Position numbers and translations under genes: made by a program. A stretch of 64,000 nt of DNA from NCBI GenBank assembly GCA_902729315.2, contig LR746281.1:3532501-3596500 (forward strand). The letters run 5' to 3'. Shown here piece after piece: positions 35,623-48,479 of this stretch. The number at the start of each line of letters is the position of its first letter. Within the stretch, counting starts at the first letter, position 1. This DNA is from Spirodela intermedia. Taxonomy: Eukaryota > Streptophyta > Magnoliopsida > Alismatales > Araceae. Under the pieces are notes generated by a model. The model made no database searches and was not told the DNA's origin. It saw only the letters and a list, made by a program, of their open reading frames with translations.

Positions 35623-38600
35623 AATAATAATAATTATATATATGTATAAACCATAAGTCATGCAGGTGTAATAGGGAAAAAAAATTAAATAATCAAGAAC
35701 CCGGGCAAAAGAAATCTTGAAAAATTATGTGGGTGTAATTTGATCAGATGAAAAAGGTAATCAATAACCTAACCAAAAAGTAAAGGAACTGTAATAAGAG
35801 AAAATGCTACAATAATCATTAACATAAAAAAATGGTATATTGCTTGCTAGCCCGACACTTAAGGTTACACTTCCAGCGAAATAAAAAATAAATAAATTGA
35901 CAATTTCACACTCTGGCCATACTGTGGTAAAGGTCTTATGTAGTACCATTGGATCTCGGTGCTAATTTATACAATTAGAGCACCTTGCTGTGAAGCAGTC
36001 AGAAGATGGTATTCAACTTTTTTCTTTAATTTAGCAATGTAAAACATAAAGAAAAATAAATAAATAAAATTGAGACTCGAACCAACATTTGAGACTAGAG
36101 AAAATGTAGTGCTTTCAAGAACATGAAGACATGATAACGTAAGACAAGTCAGTATATATGCTGATTTAGAGTTATTCAATACGGATTAATGAACAGCAAA
36201 CATCCAAGAACTGGTGAAAAGGTAAGAAATATACTGCTATTTACTTGATGCTTTTCTATTACTAAAATTCCACTATTTTTTATTTGATGTAAACTACATG
36301 GTGTCATGCATGAAACAATCAGAAAAATCTAAGACTGATGAATCTCTCTGCTGAAAGAAGCAAATAACAAAAATCGTACAGAAAACAATGTCCCTTGGAA
36401 CATACTTGTTTTATTCATATGCCATATATAAATGAATGAATGAATAGATGAGATGAGTATGTTAGACACCTATCCATGTTACACATTCTAGGAGGGGTAC
36501 CAAGATAAAATCCTACTTATCAGGTTTTAATTTGTAAATTCCTGAAGAAAGGCTCACGGGCAGAAGTGGGGATTACATAAAGAAGAGCGAGGAGGGATAA
36601 GTGAAGGTTGCTTTTGGGATGTTGGGAATGCAAAAAACAGTGACCCTCTCAAATGGCTATCACACTTGTTCTTTGGATCCCATCTGGGATCCGATTTCTT
36701 GATTTTCTTGTTCTTTTGCTTACTGAAATTCCACTGGATCTACTTTCCGTTTGTCACTCGGTGTTGGATTCCTATCAGAGTAATTTTTCTAGATTCAGAA
36801 TGAAATTTCACATGACTCATTTCAAGATGAAGATATGGATACGGGGGGTTTTCCCTTAAGAGGTCACACACACATGATCAACATGCTGTTTAAACATCAA
36901 AGCTCTTAGTACATACATAGTCATCTTTTTATGCACTTGCGAAGACGGAATAACTGATTTTGTGACAGTGAAAGATTTTCGACTTGTACCTTCTAGGTTT
37001 TGAGGTCTTAAAGAATGGTGTAATGAGGTCTTGATGTCAACTGCAGGAAAACTAGAAGGAAGAGCCCTTTGAATTTTCCGACTTTCCTATATTCTTCTTC
37101 TTTTCATGTTTAATACATGTAGTACCGTAACCTTAAAAGAGAAATATTACACAGCCTCATGTGAATATGAAAAATGTATATTAGCTCAGAAATACAACTC
37201 TTTTAAAACTTGATGGAAACAATTGAAGAAACATTAGAAGTCAGCAGAATCCATAAGTATTTCAAATAAACATTTATTCTAATTATTTCATATAGTGACG
37301 AAAATAGAAAATAAGGCATTGAATAAATCAAGATTTCATATAGTACAAGAATGCCCATAACAGCAGTGCTTAAGAAAAAAAATCAAGCAAAATGCTCACC
37401 ATATTCTACTGGTAGGATTTTGTCATTGCAATGAAGATTTGTTGATGAGATAAATGAAACAAGGATAGATAGTCTGGAAAATTCTCTATTAGAAATTCAT
37501 AGAAAAACGGATATTTGGATACAATTACCCAGGCCCCAAAGAAGGAAAAAAACTTGGGTTGAATCTATGATTTCATGGGATACTCAACCAAACTATGAAA
37601 CTAACTAACAACCTAATTAACCTAGGAAACTGACCAATAGAAACTAACTATTATTTACATATTTTTTCCCCACACCCTCCCTCCAATTTCCTGTTGAAAG
37701 TAAGAGAGAGAAATAGACAGAGTGGAGGAGGGCTTTCCTCTGTCTGAATGAACCGAGGGGATGAGTGAGAGATCACCTTGATTTTCATTGACCTTTGTCA
37801 CCTCTTATATTTCCAAAATACCCTCCAGCTACAAGTTCCCACGATGATCATCATCATAGTGTGAGTTCCCCCATTTATGGTGATATGTGATTTAGACTTA
37901 TAACAGCAAGAACTTCCTGTGACATCCATCATCACGGTGTTAGTGAGTCATGATTGAGAAATCCAACATTGCTAAATAGGTATTCCCCATTCTCCTTAAG
38001 GATGGAATACTCTACAGTATTGCACTACTTAATCTTAGTTTTGACTTTAAAGGTGGTAGGGATGGAAACAGCGTTTAAAGTGATGGTGAAAAATATTTAA
38101 AGGATGAAAAGCGTGAAAGAGGATATAAAGGTCATTTTGTGGATTCTCTAGTACCTTTCCTAATCGCAGGCGAGTATAGCATTGCTCAAATGAGATTCAT
38201 TTTCAACATGCAATAGAAGATTAGTTACCTCATTCTTAGGATCTAAGTTGGATTCTGGAGCTTGTGCAAATTCAGAAACAGCCATCTTCTTCCTTGAGAT
38301 CACCTTCCCTTTACCAAATCTCACATTTTCAAGGGCAGGGTTAGAATCTTCTTGAGCTTTTTTTAGAGTTTTAAATTCAAGCCTTGTCATGGGCTTAGAT
38401 ACAGGATAGAGGAACGTGGGAGGCACAAGAGATGCAAATAGGCCTGCTGGCCCACTGCCAATGACGGGTCTGGCTTGTCACAACCAATCACAAGCCTCCC
38501 TTAACCACAGATGTCACGCCAATCAGGCGCCCCCAATTCCCTCAGCCCCTGACTTGTGTTATCTGGGGCTTGTGTCAGGCCAAATACCATTTCCACCTGT

Positions 38601-40475
38601 CATAAGCACAATCCATTGTTATGTCAATATCTCTGATAGCCTACCATAGTATACTGAATTTAGAAGGGTTTGCTAAACCAACACCATCTCCTCAAACTCC
38701 TTGAATGCTTTCACATGTTTGATGATAGTATGTTTCAGCTTATGGCTAGAATGTGGCCTAGTGAGATCAATTTTAAAAGATAAACTTACTAACATTAATT
38801 TAGCATATCACTTCAAAAAAAGAGGAGCAATTTTTTTGACCCTGGTGGCCTGAAAATGCAGAACTGACTACAAACGTTGGAAGGCCGAAAAATACAATTA
38901 GGCCCGAATAAAGCATGTGAATAAGGCTCTAGAGTCCTAGTTCCAGAAACTATCTTGTTTTTACATCGTTTGAATTCTTTTTCTAAATTGATTTGATTTT
39001 TAGGGTTGCCACAACGGATTCTTAGAATATTTAAATGTCACCATGCTGTAACCCAGAGGACGATCTTGATTAGCATGAATTTTCTCCCTTCCGAGGTGTC
39101 TCTTCACTTGTAGATTCGAGTCACCCTTCAGGATTAGGGGGAAGTTATTTTGATCCTTGTGGATTCAAGGATTGGGAAAATTTGTGCCATGTGAATTCAA
39201 GGCTGCATTTTATAATTCTGCCGCATCAAGTAATTAATCAGCTGAGCAAGAGAAAGGATTAAAAAAATTATAAAAACTAGGTATCATGACATTTTCACAG
39301 GGGCATTAAAATTATTTTCCCTCCATAAATGGTTGCCCAAATGGTCAAATGCTTGTTCTGACAGTTGCCATCAATGACATGAAGAAAATCTTATTATTGC
39401 CTCAAAGATAGTGGAGCTCTATTTTTAATTTACATATGTACACTCTTTCTAAGAGTGTTAGTACGGAGAACTACAGATAAAACTAACACGGCACAGTACC
39501 CGTAGATTCATTATTCCCATCAGAATCCTTGACACCACATTGGTATAATTATATGCCAAACGTTAAAGTCTAAACCATACACTTAAACCTAACTTGTGAT
39601 GGTGACGAAACAACAATTCATCAACTAAAAGATCAGGACTTGCCGTTCAAATGGATGGAAACCGGGTTCTAACAGAATAATTCATTCTCTAGTTTGACAA
39701 TTTTTTTCTTAAATCTCTAATTCACTGTTCCTATAATATCATTTATATCACAATGAAACATTGGCTCAAAAAATAATTAATAAAAAATTAAATGGAAAGC
39801 CAGATGAACTAAATTGCACCTGAAAAACCTAATTAGTAGTTAGGACAGGCTGCCCTTTCAGTCGCTTGAAAATGAAAATATTTCTGCATTGTAGGCCATG
39901 AAAATTATCAGGAATCATACCTCGGGTTTATATTTTAAGAAATGTTTCTTTGATTATCACATAGAACGACTCCATAAGTAACTGCCACAGTGTTTCCTAA
40001 AGGTAGGCACAGAGCGGGAGGAGAGATTCCTTTGCTTATGCACATAGAACAACTCTAGAAGGAATTGCCTCAGTATTTCCAAAAGGTGGCCACGATGAGA
40101 GAGAAGATTAGTTCAAACTGATCAATAACTAGAATCAGAACAAGTAACTGTTGAGATTCTAGCGGGAGAATTAGCAAATTTTCACTATCACTCTACAGCA
40201 GGTAGATATGCAGATATAGTACATACATAGATGTATGCAAATGAACCTATTCAGGAACAAGAAATTAGGCCTAACTTTCAGAAAAATTCTGATTGTTTTG
40301 GCAGATCGGGTTGGATTTGTGTGAGCCATCGTGCTTAGCCATTCTCATAAAGTGTTTTTTTCGCTGTGTACGCAATATCACTGCAAAACGAATCACCAAT
40401 GTAGTTATTGTGACGCACATTATCTAAGAATATAGACTTACAGAAACAACCTCCATGCATGAAAATACTATTATG
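35623..40475. other. Long AT-rich introns of the SUVH4 pseudogene
   Basis: No further exon was recognised between the second SRA piece and pre-SET. The expected middle exons (end of the SRA, linker) are missing or too decayed to see. A minus-strand frame at 38160-38426 (88 codons) is Lys/Glu-rich and unassigned. Confidence 0.4.
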
Positions 40476-40548
40476 CTTATCATAATAATGAAGATAAATA
40501 TTTTAGTTAGTCCTTATCATAATAATGAAGATAAATATTTTAGTTAGT
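40476..40548. repeat. Exact direct repeat of 36 bp
   Basis: A 36-bp block (cttatcataataatgaaga followed by taaatattttagttagt) occurs at 40476-40511 and 40513-40548, separated by one base. It looks like a recent slippage duplication. Confidence 0.95.
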
Positions 40549-42011
40549 TTGGATTCATTATCCAAATGTAATCAATTTTGTGATACAAGAATGAGTGCCC
40601 TAACCAGCTGGTTATAGATGGTCAGCCCAAGTCATTACCCAGTTAAACCGAGGGAAGAATTTTTCCTTCCGAATAAACAGATCATATAAAGATTGGGGCT
40701 AATCAGAGTAAGGAGGGGTTTCTTGGATTAGTATCAGTAGAAGATCATAATCAACCAGGAAAAAGTACCTAGAGGAATTTATGAGACGTTCACCAAGGTG
40801 TCTCATTGCCCTTAGAATGGTATCAGATATTGTGGATGGAATGGTATCAGGACATGTGAAACCAGTCCAGGTTTATTGCCCTATAGTGACGTGAGAAATC
40901 AAATGTAGTGACGTGAAAGACCAGATTGAGTTACTTTACTGGGAGTATTTTCATCATTTCAGTTTATGATCAATAATTGAAATCAGGCAAGTATTTTATG
41001 CAGATCTAATAGAAGTAAAAGTAGGATTATCTTTCCAGAAACTCTTCAGGCATATTTCATCAGCAGTAAAAATAACTTGTGCCTTGGGATGACATTCTCA
41101 AAGCACAGAGCCGTAACCCAATGAAACATTTTACAAAGGTAAAACCCCAATGCAAAGTTCAAGTATCGAAATGTATTGGTGGCATGATCAAGCAAACATA
41201 AGCTTTCAATCAATAAACTTGAATAAAAAATGTTATCGAACGACTTCAACCTTATGCTGGCCATCATAGGTATAAACTTTTCCACAGTAGCTGCTTGCTG
41301 ATTCGTGGCCACGAACCACTCTGACTGGTACATCATGCAACATGCTATTCTGCGAGATGAGATATATAGGTCATCAAGTTACCGCTGCACATGCTAGTGC
41401 TTAAAAAGATAAAATTAGTAGAACAAGAAATAAAATCAACTCTAATAAAGCATAAGAATATCAATCATAAAATGAAATAAAACATGGAGATTAACAAGTA
41501 ACAGGAGGAAGAAGCATAAGAATATCAATCCGAAAATGAAAGTGAGCACGTTGAAAACGCATCTAAGATTTATCATACTGTCAACGTAACAAATCCAGAA
41601 ACCTCATTATTTGGTTCATCAGCTCTCCCGAATAATTCTTTGTGGGGCTATCCAAACAAAGAATAAATTCACCAATGATCGATTTCAAGCATGCATATGA
41701 CAATGTAATCAATATTCACCATCTTTTTTGGAATTTCAATTAACCGCAATGGCATAAATTAACAAGATTTGATCTCTGACACAGTGCATAACCTGTGGTC
41801 TCACTAACATCTCAGTACAGTTGGTCATGAAGAGATTTCTCTGAAGATCGAATTGACATTTTAAATAAGGCATCATCAACAGATTTATTTCCTGTTCTGC
41901 TAAAGGGAAGCAATTCAAAGTGAAAACTGTAGAGATATTCGTGGCCTTTTCCAGAAATAAAATGCTATTGTTGACTTTCGAAGATTTCTCAAAACTCCAG
42001 ATATATATAGG

Positions 42012-42335
42012 TGTTGAACTCTCTAGGATTGTTTTTCCTTTCTACCTGTTTCTTTCACTGTATTTTCGTCCTTCTCTGTCATTCCCTATGTTAAGTGGAT
42101 CCTTTAGGCTGTTAACGGATCCACTTAAAGACTAATGTATGGGGCCTGGCCCATTAACTCATGTAACCTGTACTTAAGAGGGAAACTAAGATAATTGATG
42201 TAAGAATTTGGAATCGTGGGAACTCTGTTCCAAGAAGTGGTGACTGATTCATCTTCCTGGAAGAGGAGGATCGTGAAGATCGACTCCTTTCATTCGCCAA
42301 GTTGCAATAATCTCAGGCAAGATCAATTCTCAACA
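42012..42335 (+). mobile_element. Small solo LTR (324 bp) in the SUVH4 pseudogene intron
   Basis: Begins TGTTGAACTCTC and ends CAATTCTCAACA, so the termini TGTTGA/TCAACA are inverted repeats. The perfect 5-bp target duplication atagg lies at 42007-42011 and 42336-42340. It contains a perfect 12-bp inverted repeat (42091-42102 ttaagtggatcc and 42117-42128). No internal region or second LTR is present. Orientation cannot be fixed without the internal region; plus is assumed from the position of GC-rich leader-like sequence near its end. Confidence 0.88.
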
Positions 42336-43069
42336 ATAGGTTATCATTAACAAGCCCATGATCTCAGCTGTTCACTAGGGTAAAGAGATCGTTATTACTT
42401 ACGCTGATATTTTGGGGGAAAATGGTTCTTTTATGGTTTTCTTTTCTCCAGAGATTTACAGAATATCATCAGCGAGAGATGAATGGAGAAAGAATCAGTG
42501 ATTGCTACATAATAAAGGTTTCAATGAAAAGCATTACAACGTCATGGTTTGTTAATAAAAATTATAAATCCACTTTGTGACAGCTGCATTTCAGTTTGTA
42601 TAAACAAGAATATTGAGGGCAATAGAAGTGTAGATCAACATCCCACATATTTAACAGTCTAAAATATACAAACTAATTGTCCTTAAGATCCATTGAAAGT
42701 TCCTGGAGACTGATATCAAATGGAAAATCCTACTTCCCATGCTTACACCACGAGTTAAGTAAATACAGGATTATAGGAAAGAAAGTGTCAGTCAGGACTG
42801 AAAGTAAAAGACATTTACGAATCCCACTTATAAGGCATAACACATGAAGGCTAGATCGGGAGAAAGGATAAGAAATGGAGGAAAGTGATCTTTAAAGCTA
42901 AGTTGCCACGTTCCATCTTCTGATCTTTAATTTGACGCTTATTACCAAGCAAGTCATTCCCACCTTCACCGGTGTAGATAATGTCTTTGGAAATATCCAA
43001 ATCATCTTCATACATACCTCAAAACACAATGCAGATGGCAAGTGGAAAGGAATACTCGCTGTACTCTGC

Positions 43070-43915
43070 CTAAAAAAATAATAAAAAAAGAAGAAATTGA
43101 TGAGAAAAACATGTTTCAAGTTCCAGTAAAATATCAGAAAAAAAGGTAGTTCTTCTAAAAAAAACGTCTAGTGACGTTTCAGGAATTGAGAAATGTAGCA
43201 AATGTCAAAAGGCACTGTAAATTAATGAGATTACAAGGACCTCCATGATGACAGAAAATCTACACTAAATGACACGAACTCCAGGACCAAAAGAGTTTAC
43301 CAAAAGCATCTGTAGGATGCTTTTGGTAAGCATAATTATTGTTCCGGTTGTATTTTTCAGGAAGAGGTAAGAAATTAGCAGTTTCCTACTAAGAGAATGA
43401 AAGGACAGTACAACATTTGTTTCCCACAATAGCTTTAAGTGGACCAGCTTTTGCATAAAATTAGCAATGTTCTCTCCTTCTCACTCTTTTTTCCTTATTT
43501 AAAGTAAAGGAACGAAACACTGTTGTTACACTTTGGTTTTTTATTGAAGTAGATAAGGCCATATTTTCTTTAGCAAAAGAAAATGGCCAGTTCCAACCGT
43601 ACAACATCAGCACATGAAGATCATTGAACATTGAACTCATGCACCTTGGCTAAATTGCTCTAAAATTATTCATCTCCTCAAATTTCTCTCCTATAATAAT
43701 CATATTATCAATGTCAACCAAGAGAATCAGTATCTGAATATCTTTCAATTTAATAAAAAGTGACTTCTCTTCCTTGCTTGAAAGTTATCAAAATTTAATC
43801 ATAACGCAGCAAAAAAGCACGGTGGGCTGATAAACCTCATCTACCATGATTATAACATAAATATGAGAAAAGGCCATTTTCTTTTGCTGAAGAAAATTCT
43901 CTCTTTCTCTCTCTC
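43070..43915. other. AT-rich stretch upstream of the SUVH4 pieces
   Basis: Expected to hold earlier introns of the SUVH4-like gene. Nothing recognisable. Confidence 0.35.
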
Positions 43916-44340
43916 TCACTGAAGATCCCAACTACAAGAAGCCAGAAAGAAGCCAGAAAGAAGCCAAAGCGGTGTGGCGCTGTCAAGGTCTATGACTTCC
44001 AATTTCACTCCCGCCGAGTTGAGGAGCTGGTCTCCGAGATGTGCAGCACTGGCGTCTTCGACGCTGCAGAAGGCCATTCCGGGAGTGCTTGAGCCCCTCT
44101 GCTGTGAAAATGGCGGTCTAGGGGCCTCCTGCGCCGGATAAAAGGCATAGGCCTCTGATATCTGATCCTCTGCCACCAGATGAACGCTTTCTGGACACGT
44201 TCGCCCCGGAGAAACCCTGAAATCCAGTCCCTGCTCGGCGGCCACCAGCATAACTTCTGCAACAGATCCGACTCCATTGACTGAGGACAGGTGAGGCACC
44301 TGTCCGACCCCAGAGTCAACTCATCATTGAACAGCTTTTC
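43916..44340 (-). other. GC-rich open stretch, unassigned, possible 5' exon of the SUVH4 copy
   Basis: A minus-strand frame of about 127 codons (43916-44299) and an overlapping one of 104 codons occupy a locally GC-rich patch bordered by AT-rich DNA, as expected for an exon. Its position upstream of the SRA pieces would suit the N-terminal exon of the SUVH4-like gene, whose N terminus is poorly conserved. No motif confirms this. Confidence 0.35.
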
Positions 44341-44936
44341 AAAACCGAGAATTTCCTCATTAGAGACAGGGGACCCTCTCCGGACCTATGGCAAAGCATA
44401 TATTTCAAATCATATCGACTACATCTGATAACATTGATCAATCAAAGAAAGAAAACCAAAAACATTGGGCTGAAGCGTGAAACACATTTAACCCCAAATA
44501 CAACAGAAAACTTTACTTTGTTCAAAAATTCGTCAAGATCTTCGGCTGCCCCTCCTCCCCCCCCCCTCCCCCTCCCAATTGAGATGTTTATCATCTCTCC
44601 TCCTTTGCCTGTTTGACCTTGCATGATTGTGGTCGGCCCCATGTGTCCTCCGTTCCCTCCTACTCGATTCTTCTTCCCCATTGCCTCTTTCCTTGAATCC
44701 CCCCTTCCTTACAGAAGTATGTTGAGATGTTGAAGCTTGCTTCCCTACTTTGCAACTTACTCAAGATGTTAGTGGTAGCGTGAAGAGGGGGTGGGTCAGC
44801 TAAGGCATAAGATACTTTTTCCACGTTTGCATCATGCGCAATGGTGGTTCTATATATGAATGCACATGTTGCATTGATAACCTGGATTATGCTTTGTTCT
44901 GAATATTTTCTGGCTGCTCTTAAAGGTGGTCTGTAA

Positions 44937-46591
44937 TGTATCTGGGGAATCAACTACTCTTGGAACTTAAATAATCCTAGGACTAAGCAGTTTGCTTGGA
45001 GAGCTGCTGTGGAAATGAGCAGGAGTGCAGCTCAGCTTGCTCTCCAGGTCATTCCTTTGTCATGTCTTCAAGAAGTGCTCATTCTTATTTGAAAAAATGA
45101 TGATTTTTCCGTGGTTAACCTTTTTTCTGATTGCGACTGTATCAGGTCAGGCGTCTTGATGCTCACATAAGATGGAAGGATCTTGTTCGTCCGGATCTAA
45201 TGGCTTCAGAGGGTAGAGCAACAGAAAGTGAAACTTCTGCTTTCAGAAATGCAGTCATCAGTGGGAAACAGGTGGTGGAGAACAAAATAAGATATCCACT
45301 GGCTTTTGGTGGACAAAGGCACCTTCCTTCATGCGTGATGAAAAATGTCTTGGAAGTTGAGACTGATCAGGTTGGAAAGGAGAGGTTGTGGTTTTCTGAA
45401 AATAATGTTCCGCTGTATCTGATAGAAGAGAGCGAAGAGAATGGAAAAGGTGTTCCATTGGTCACCCATAAGAAAGTTACTCGAAGATATTTACCAGAAT
45501 TTCAGAGACGGCAGCTAAAATCCTTTCGGAGGGATATTTTCTCGTATCTCTTTCATAAGGTGGAGAGGCCAATCAGGTGTTCCTGTGCTTCATGCCATCG
45601 TGATGTGCTAGTCGGGTATGCTTTCTTACTTCTTGATTCATGATAATAACACTTTGGACATGCGAGTTTCTGACAGGTTCTCACTTCTTTTGTCTAATTT
45701 TCTGTCACCAGGGAGGCTGTCAGGTGCAGTGCTTGTCAAGGTGATCTTTCTCCAGCCCACAATTTTCTTCTGTATTTTTTGCTTTGGCCTGCTGAAGGCT
45801 AATGATAACTGTAAAAGAAGCTAAAACATTTTAACTTCCTAATTTTGCGTTATTAGGTTATTGCCACAAGACGTGCCTCGTACATTCCAATGCTTACATG
45901 AAAGTTGATCCAGAAGGCGCTCCTCTGTGTAACCAATGCAATGTCGCCCTGTACTCAGTAGTCGTCAAGAAGGGAGAGTGCGTAAATGGTCAGATGTCTT
46001 CTCTGAAAATAACCCAGTCCGACAGTACGGTGGAGAAATATTATGGCTGCCCCATCCCGTTTCCAGCCGTTCTCAGCCCGGGCGTGCAATCCAAGGCGCG
46101 GCCTCGTGCTTCGAAGTCGGAGTCAAGACATAGACGATTAGTGTTTCTCAACCATGGCCTTGTATGGAAGAGAAAGAATGATGTTGAAAGCGCTGAGCAG
46201 TTCAGGCTCAGACACATCATCCCTAGAGGTGGTGGGGACAGTGATCCTCTGAGAAGGCCCATCTGTACCCTATGTTTTAAGGATTACAATCCGTCCGCAG
46301 TGTACATCCGCTGCGAGAGATGCTCACGTAAGGCTATCGTGCGAGATTCCACTTGTTGCCTGTACGTGGACTTTATATAATCCTCTCACCGGTGTGTTCT
46401 ATTATTTCATTTCTTCTGCAGATTGGGTACATGCGGATGCCGCGTTGCTGGAGGAAGACCGAATGTCGAACTTGATAGGTTATAAATGCTGCAAGTGTCG
46501 GTTATTGGATCTTGGGAAAAACACCTTTCAATTTCTTGAACGTGGAAGGTCTGTCCAATCTTTTCATCTTACTAGGTGTGATGCCCACTGA
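44937..46591 (+). pseudogene. PTM-like DDT/PHD-finger protein, partial gene
   Basis: Five open exons on the plus strand, 44937-45047, 45146-45615, 45712-45740, 45857-46327 and 46422-46591, with GT-AG junctions in consistent phase, read 416 codons to TGA. Motifs: NPRTKQFAWRAAVEMSRSA, VRRLDAHIRW, AFRNAVISGKQVVENKIRY, FGGQRHLP. A PHD finger follows, CSCASCHRD..VRCSACQGYCHKTC..CNQC, and a second one, CTLCFKDY..IRCERCSHWVHADA..KCCKC. These match plant DDT-domain protein PTM and relatives, chromatin readers that in PTM also relay chloroplast signals. The N-terminal half (DDT domain) and C-terminal membrane segments are absent. An in-frame TAA at 44934-44936 abuts the first exon. It is probably a gene fragment, though upstream exons far away cannot be excluded. 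Confidence 0.75.
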
Positions 46592-47027
46592 AAGGTATTA
46601 TGTTTACATCTTTCCATCTATACGGCTGATGTAGATCAAGTCGGTGTTCTCGAATCTGTCTTAAATGCTTTCATGAGATAGGTTTACGTTCTATTGTGAC
46701 TAGGTGCATTAAATAGATGGTTACAAAACACGCCAGGTATTAGCAGTCATGGAGTAACGATCAGGACTCACCAGCAATGAGTTTCCATTGCGAGGTGCGA
46801 TTCTAAAGATGTAAAACTATGATTCTGATCCGGATGCGGTGAGCTCTTACACGGGATAACAAAAGATGACTTGGGAAGACGCTAAGACAGCGGTTGGTGA
46901 CCTGCAGGGCATATGTAATCTAATCTCGCGCACAGTCTCTTTTTTTACCGCACCGACCGGGGACATCACCAACCATCTTATTGGAGATATTTATTGCTCC
47001 GGTGTACCTGATTCGAGATGTTATCGG
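46592..47027. other. Gap between the PTM fragment and ANS copy A
   Basis: Holds the 3' flank of the minus-strand ANS gene and perhaps further decayed PTM-like sequence. No separate gene is supported. Confidence 0.4.
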
Positions 47028-48240
<1,213 letters not shown>

Positions 48241-48325
48241 GATGCCCGTTTGCTCTAGGGAGAGAAGCGGCCGTAGCGCTGTGCGCTTCTAAGAGTCTCT
48301 GGAAGTGAGGTTGATGCCATCGCTT

Positions 48326-48332
48326 CTATTTA
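48326..48332 (-). promoter_or_regulatory. TATA-like box of ANS copy A
   Basis: On the minus strand the sequence reads TAAATAG, 86-92 nt upstream of the ATG. Confidence 0.45.
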
Positions 48333-48421
48333 ATGGGCAGAGAGGGGATCATGTAAATGACGAGCAAGAATTGGCCACGTCCACTGCTCGTCTAATGCCT
48401 CCACGTTGGGAATGACTTGTT

Positions 48422-48468
48422 GTAGGTACGATGTGTGGCCTACATTTCCTAGTAGGTAAGATGTGTGG
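48422..48468 (-). promoter_or_regulatory. Duplicated MYB-type element upstream of ANS copy A
   Basis: Two direct copies of a 17-mer, gtaggtacgatgtgtgg (48422-48438) and gtaggtaagatgtgtgg (48452-48468), differ at one base and are spaced 30 bp apart. On the minus strand each contains ACCTAC, the core bound by R2R3-MYB regulators of flavonoid genes. They lie about 180-230 nt upstream of the start codon. CACGT-core sequences near 48378 and 48403 could be partial bHLH sites. Regulatory function is inferred. Confidence 0.5.
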
Positions 48469-48479
48469 ATCAAATTAAT

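Larger units (their letters stand above)
35206..43069 (-). pseudogene. SUVH4/KRYPTONITE-like histone H3K9 methyltransferase, broken
   Basis: Minus-strand exon pieces appear in the order of SUVH4. 43069-42890 encodes YSEYSFPLA...MYEDDLD, YTGEGGNDLLGNKRQIKDQ and MERGNLALK of the SRA (methyl-cytosine binding) domain. 41349-41251 encodes DVPVRVVRGH and GKVYTYDG of the SRA. 35616 down to about 35270 encodes VVFECGPSCGCEPGCANR of pre-SET and SENNFILEIDCLQTMKG of SET. Defects: TGA at 43019-43021 inside the SRA, loss of the donor after LALK (aag|at), TAG at 35520-35522 in pre-SET, and a frameshift between pre-SET and SET (KRTEEMEGV reads in another frame). The final SET part with the HxxxPN region was not seen. 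Functional relatives link DNA methylation to H3K9 methylation; this copy cannot encode one. Confidence 0.84.

Noticed and set aside
38160-38426. 88-codon minus-strand frame between SUVH4 pieces
   Set aside because: It does not match the SUVH4 segment expected at this position, and no family was recognised.
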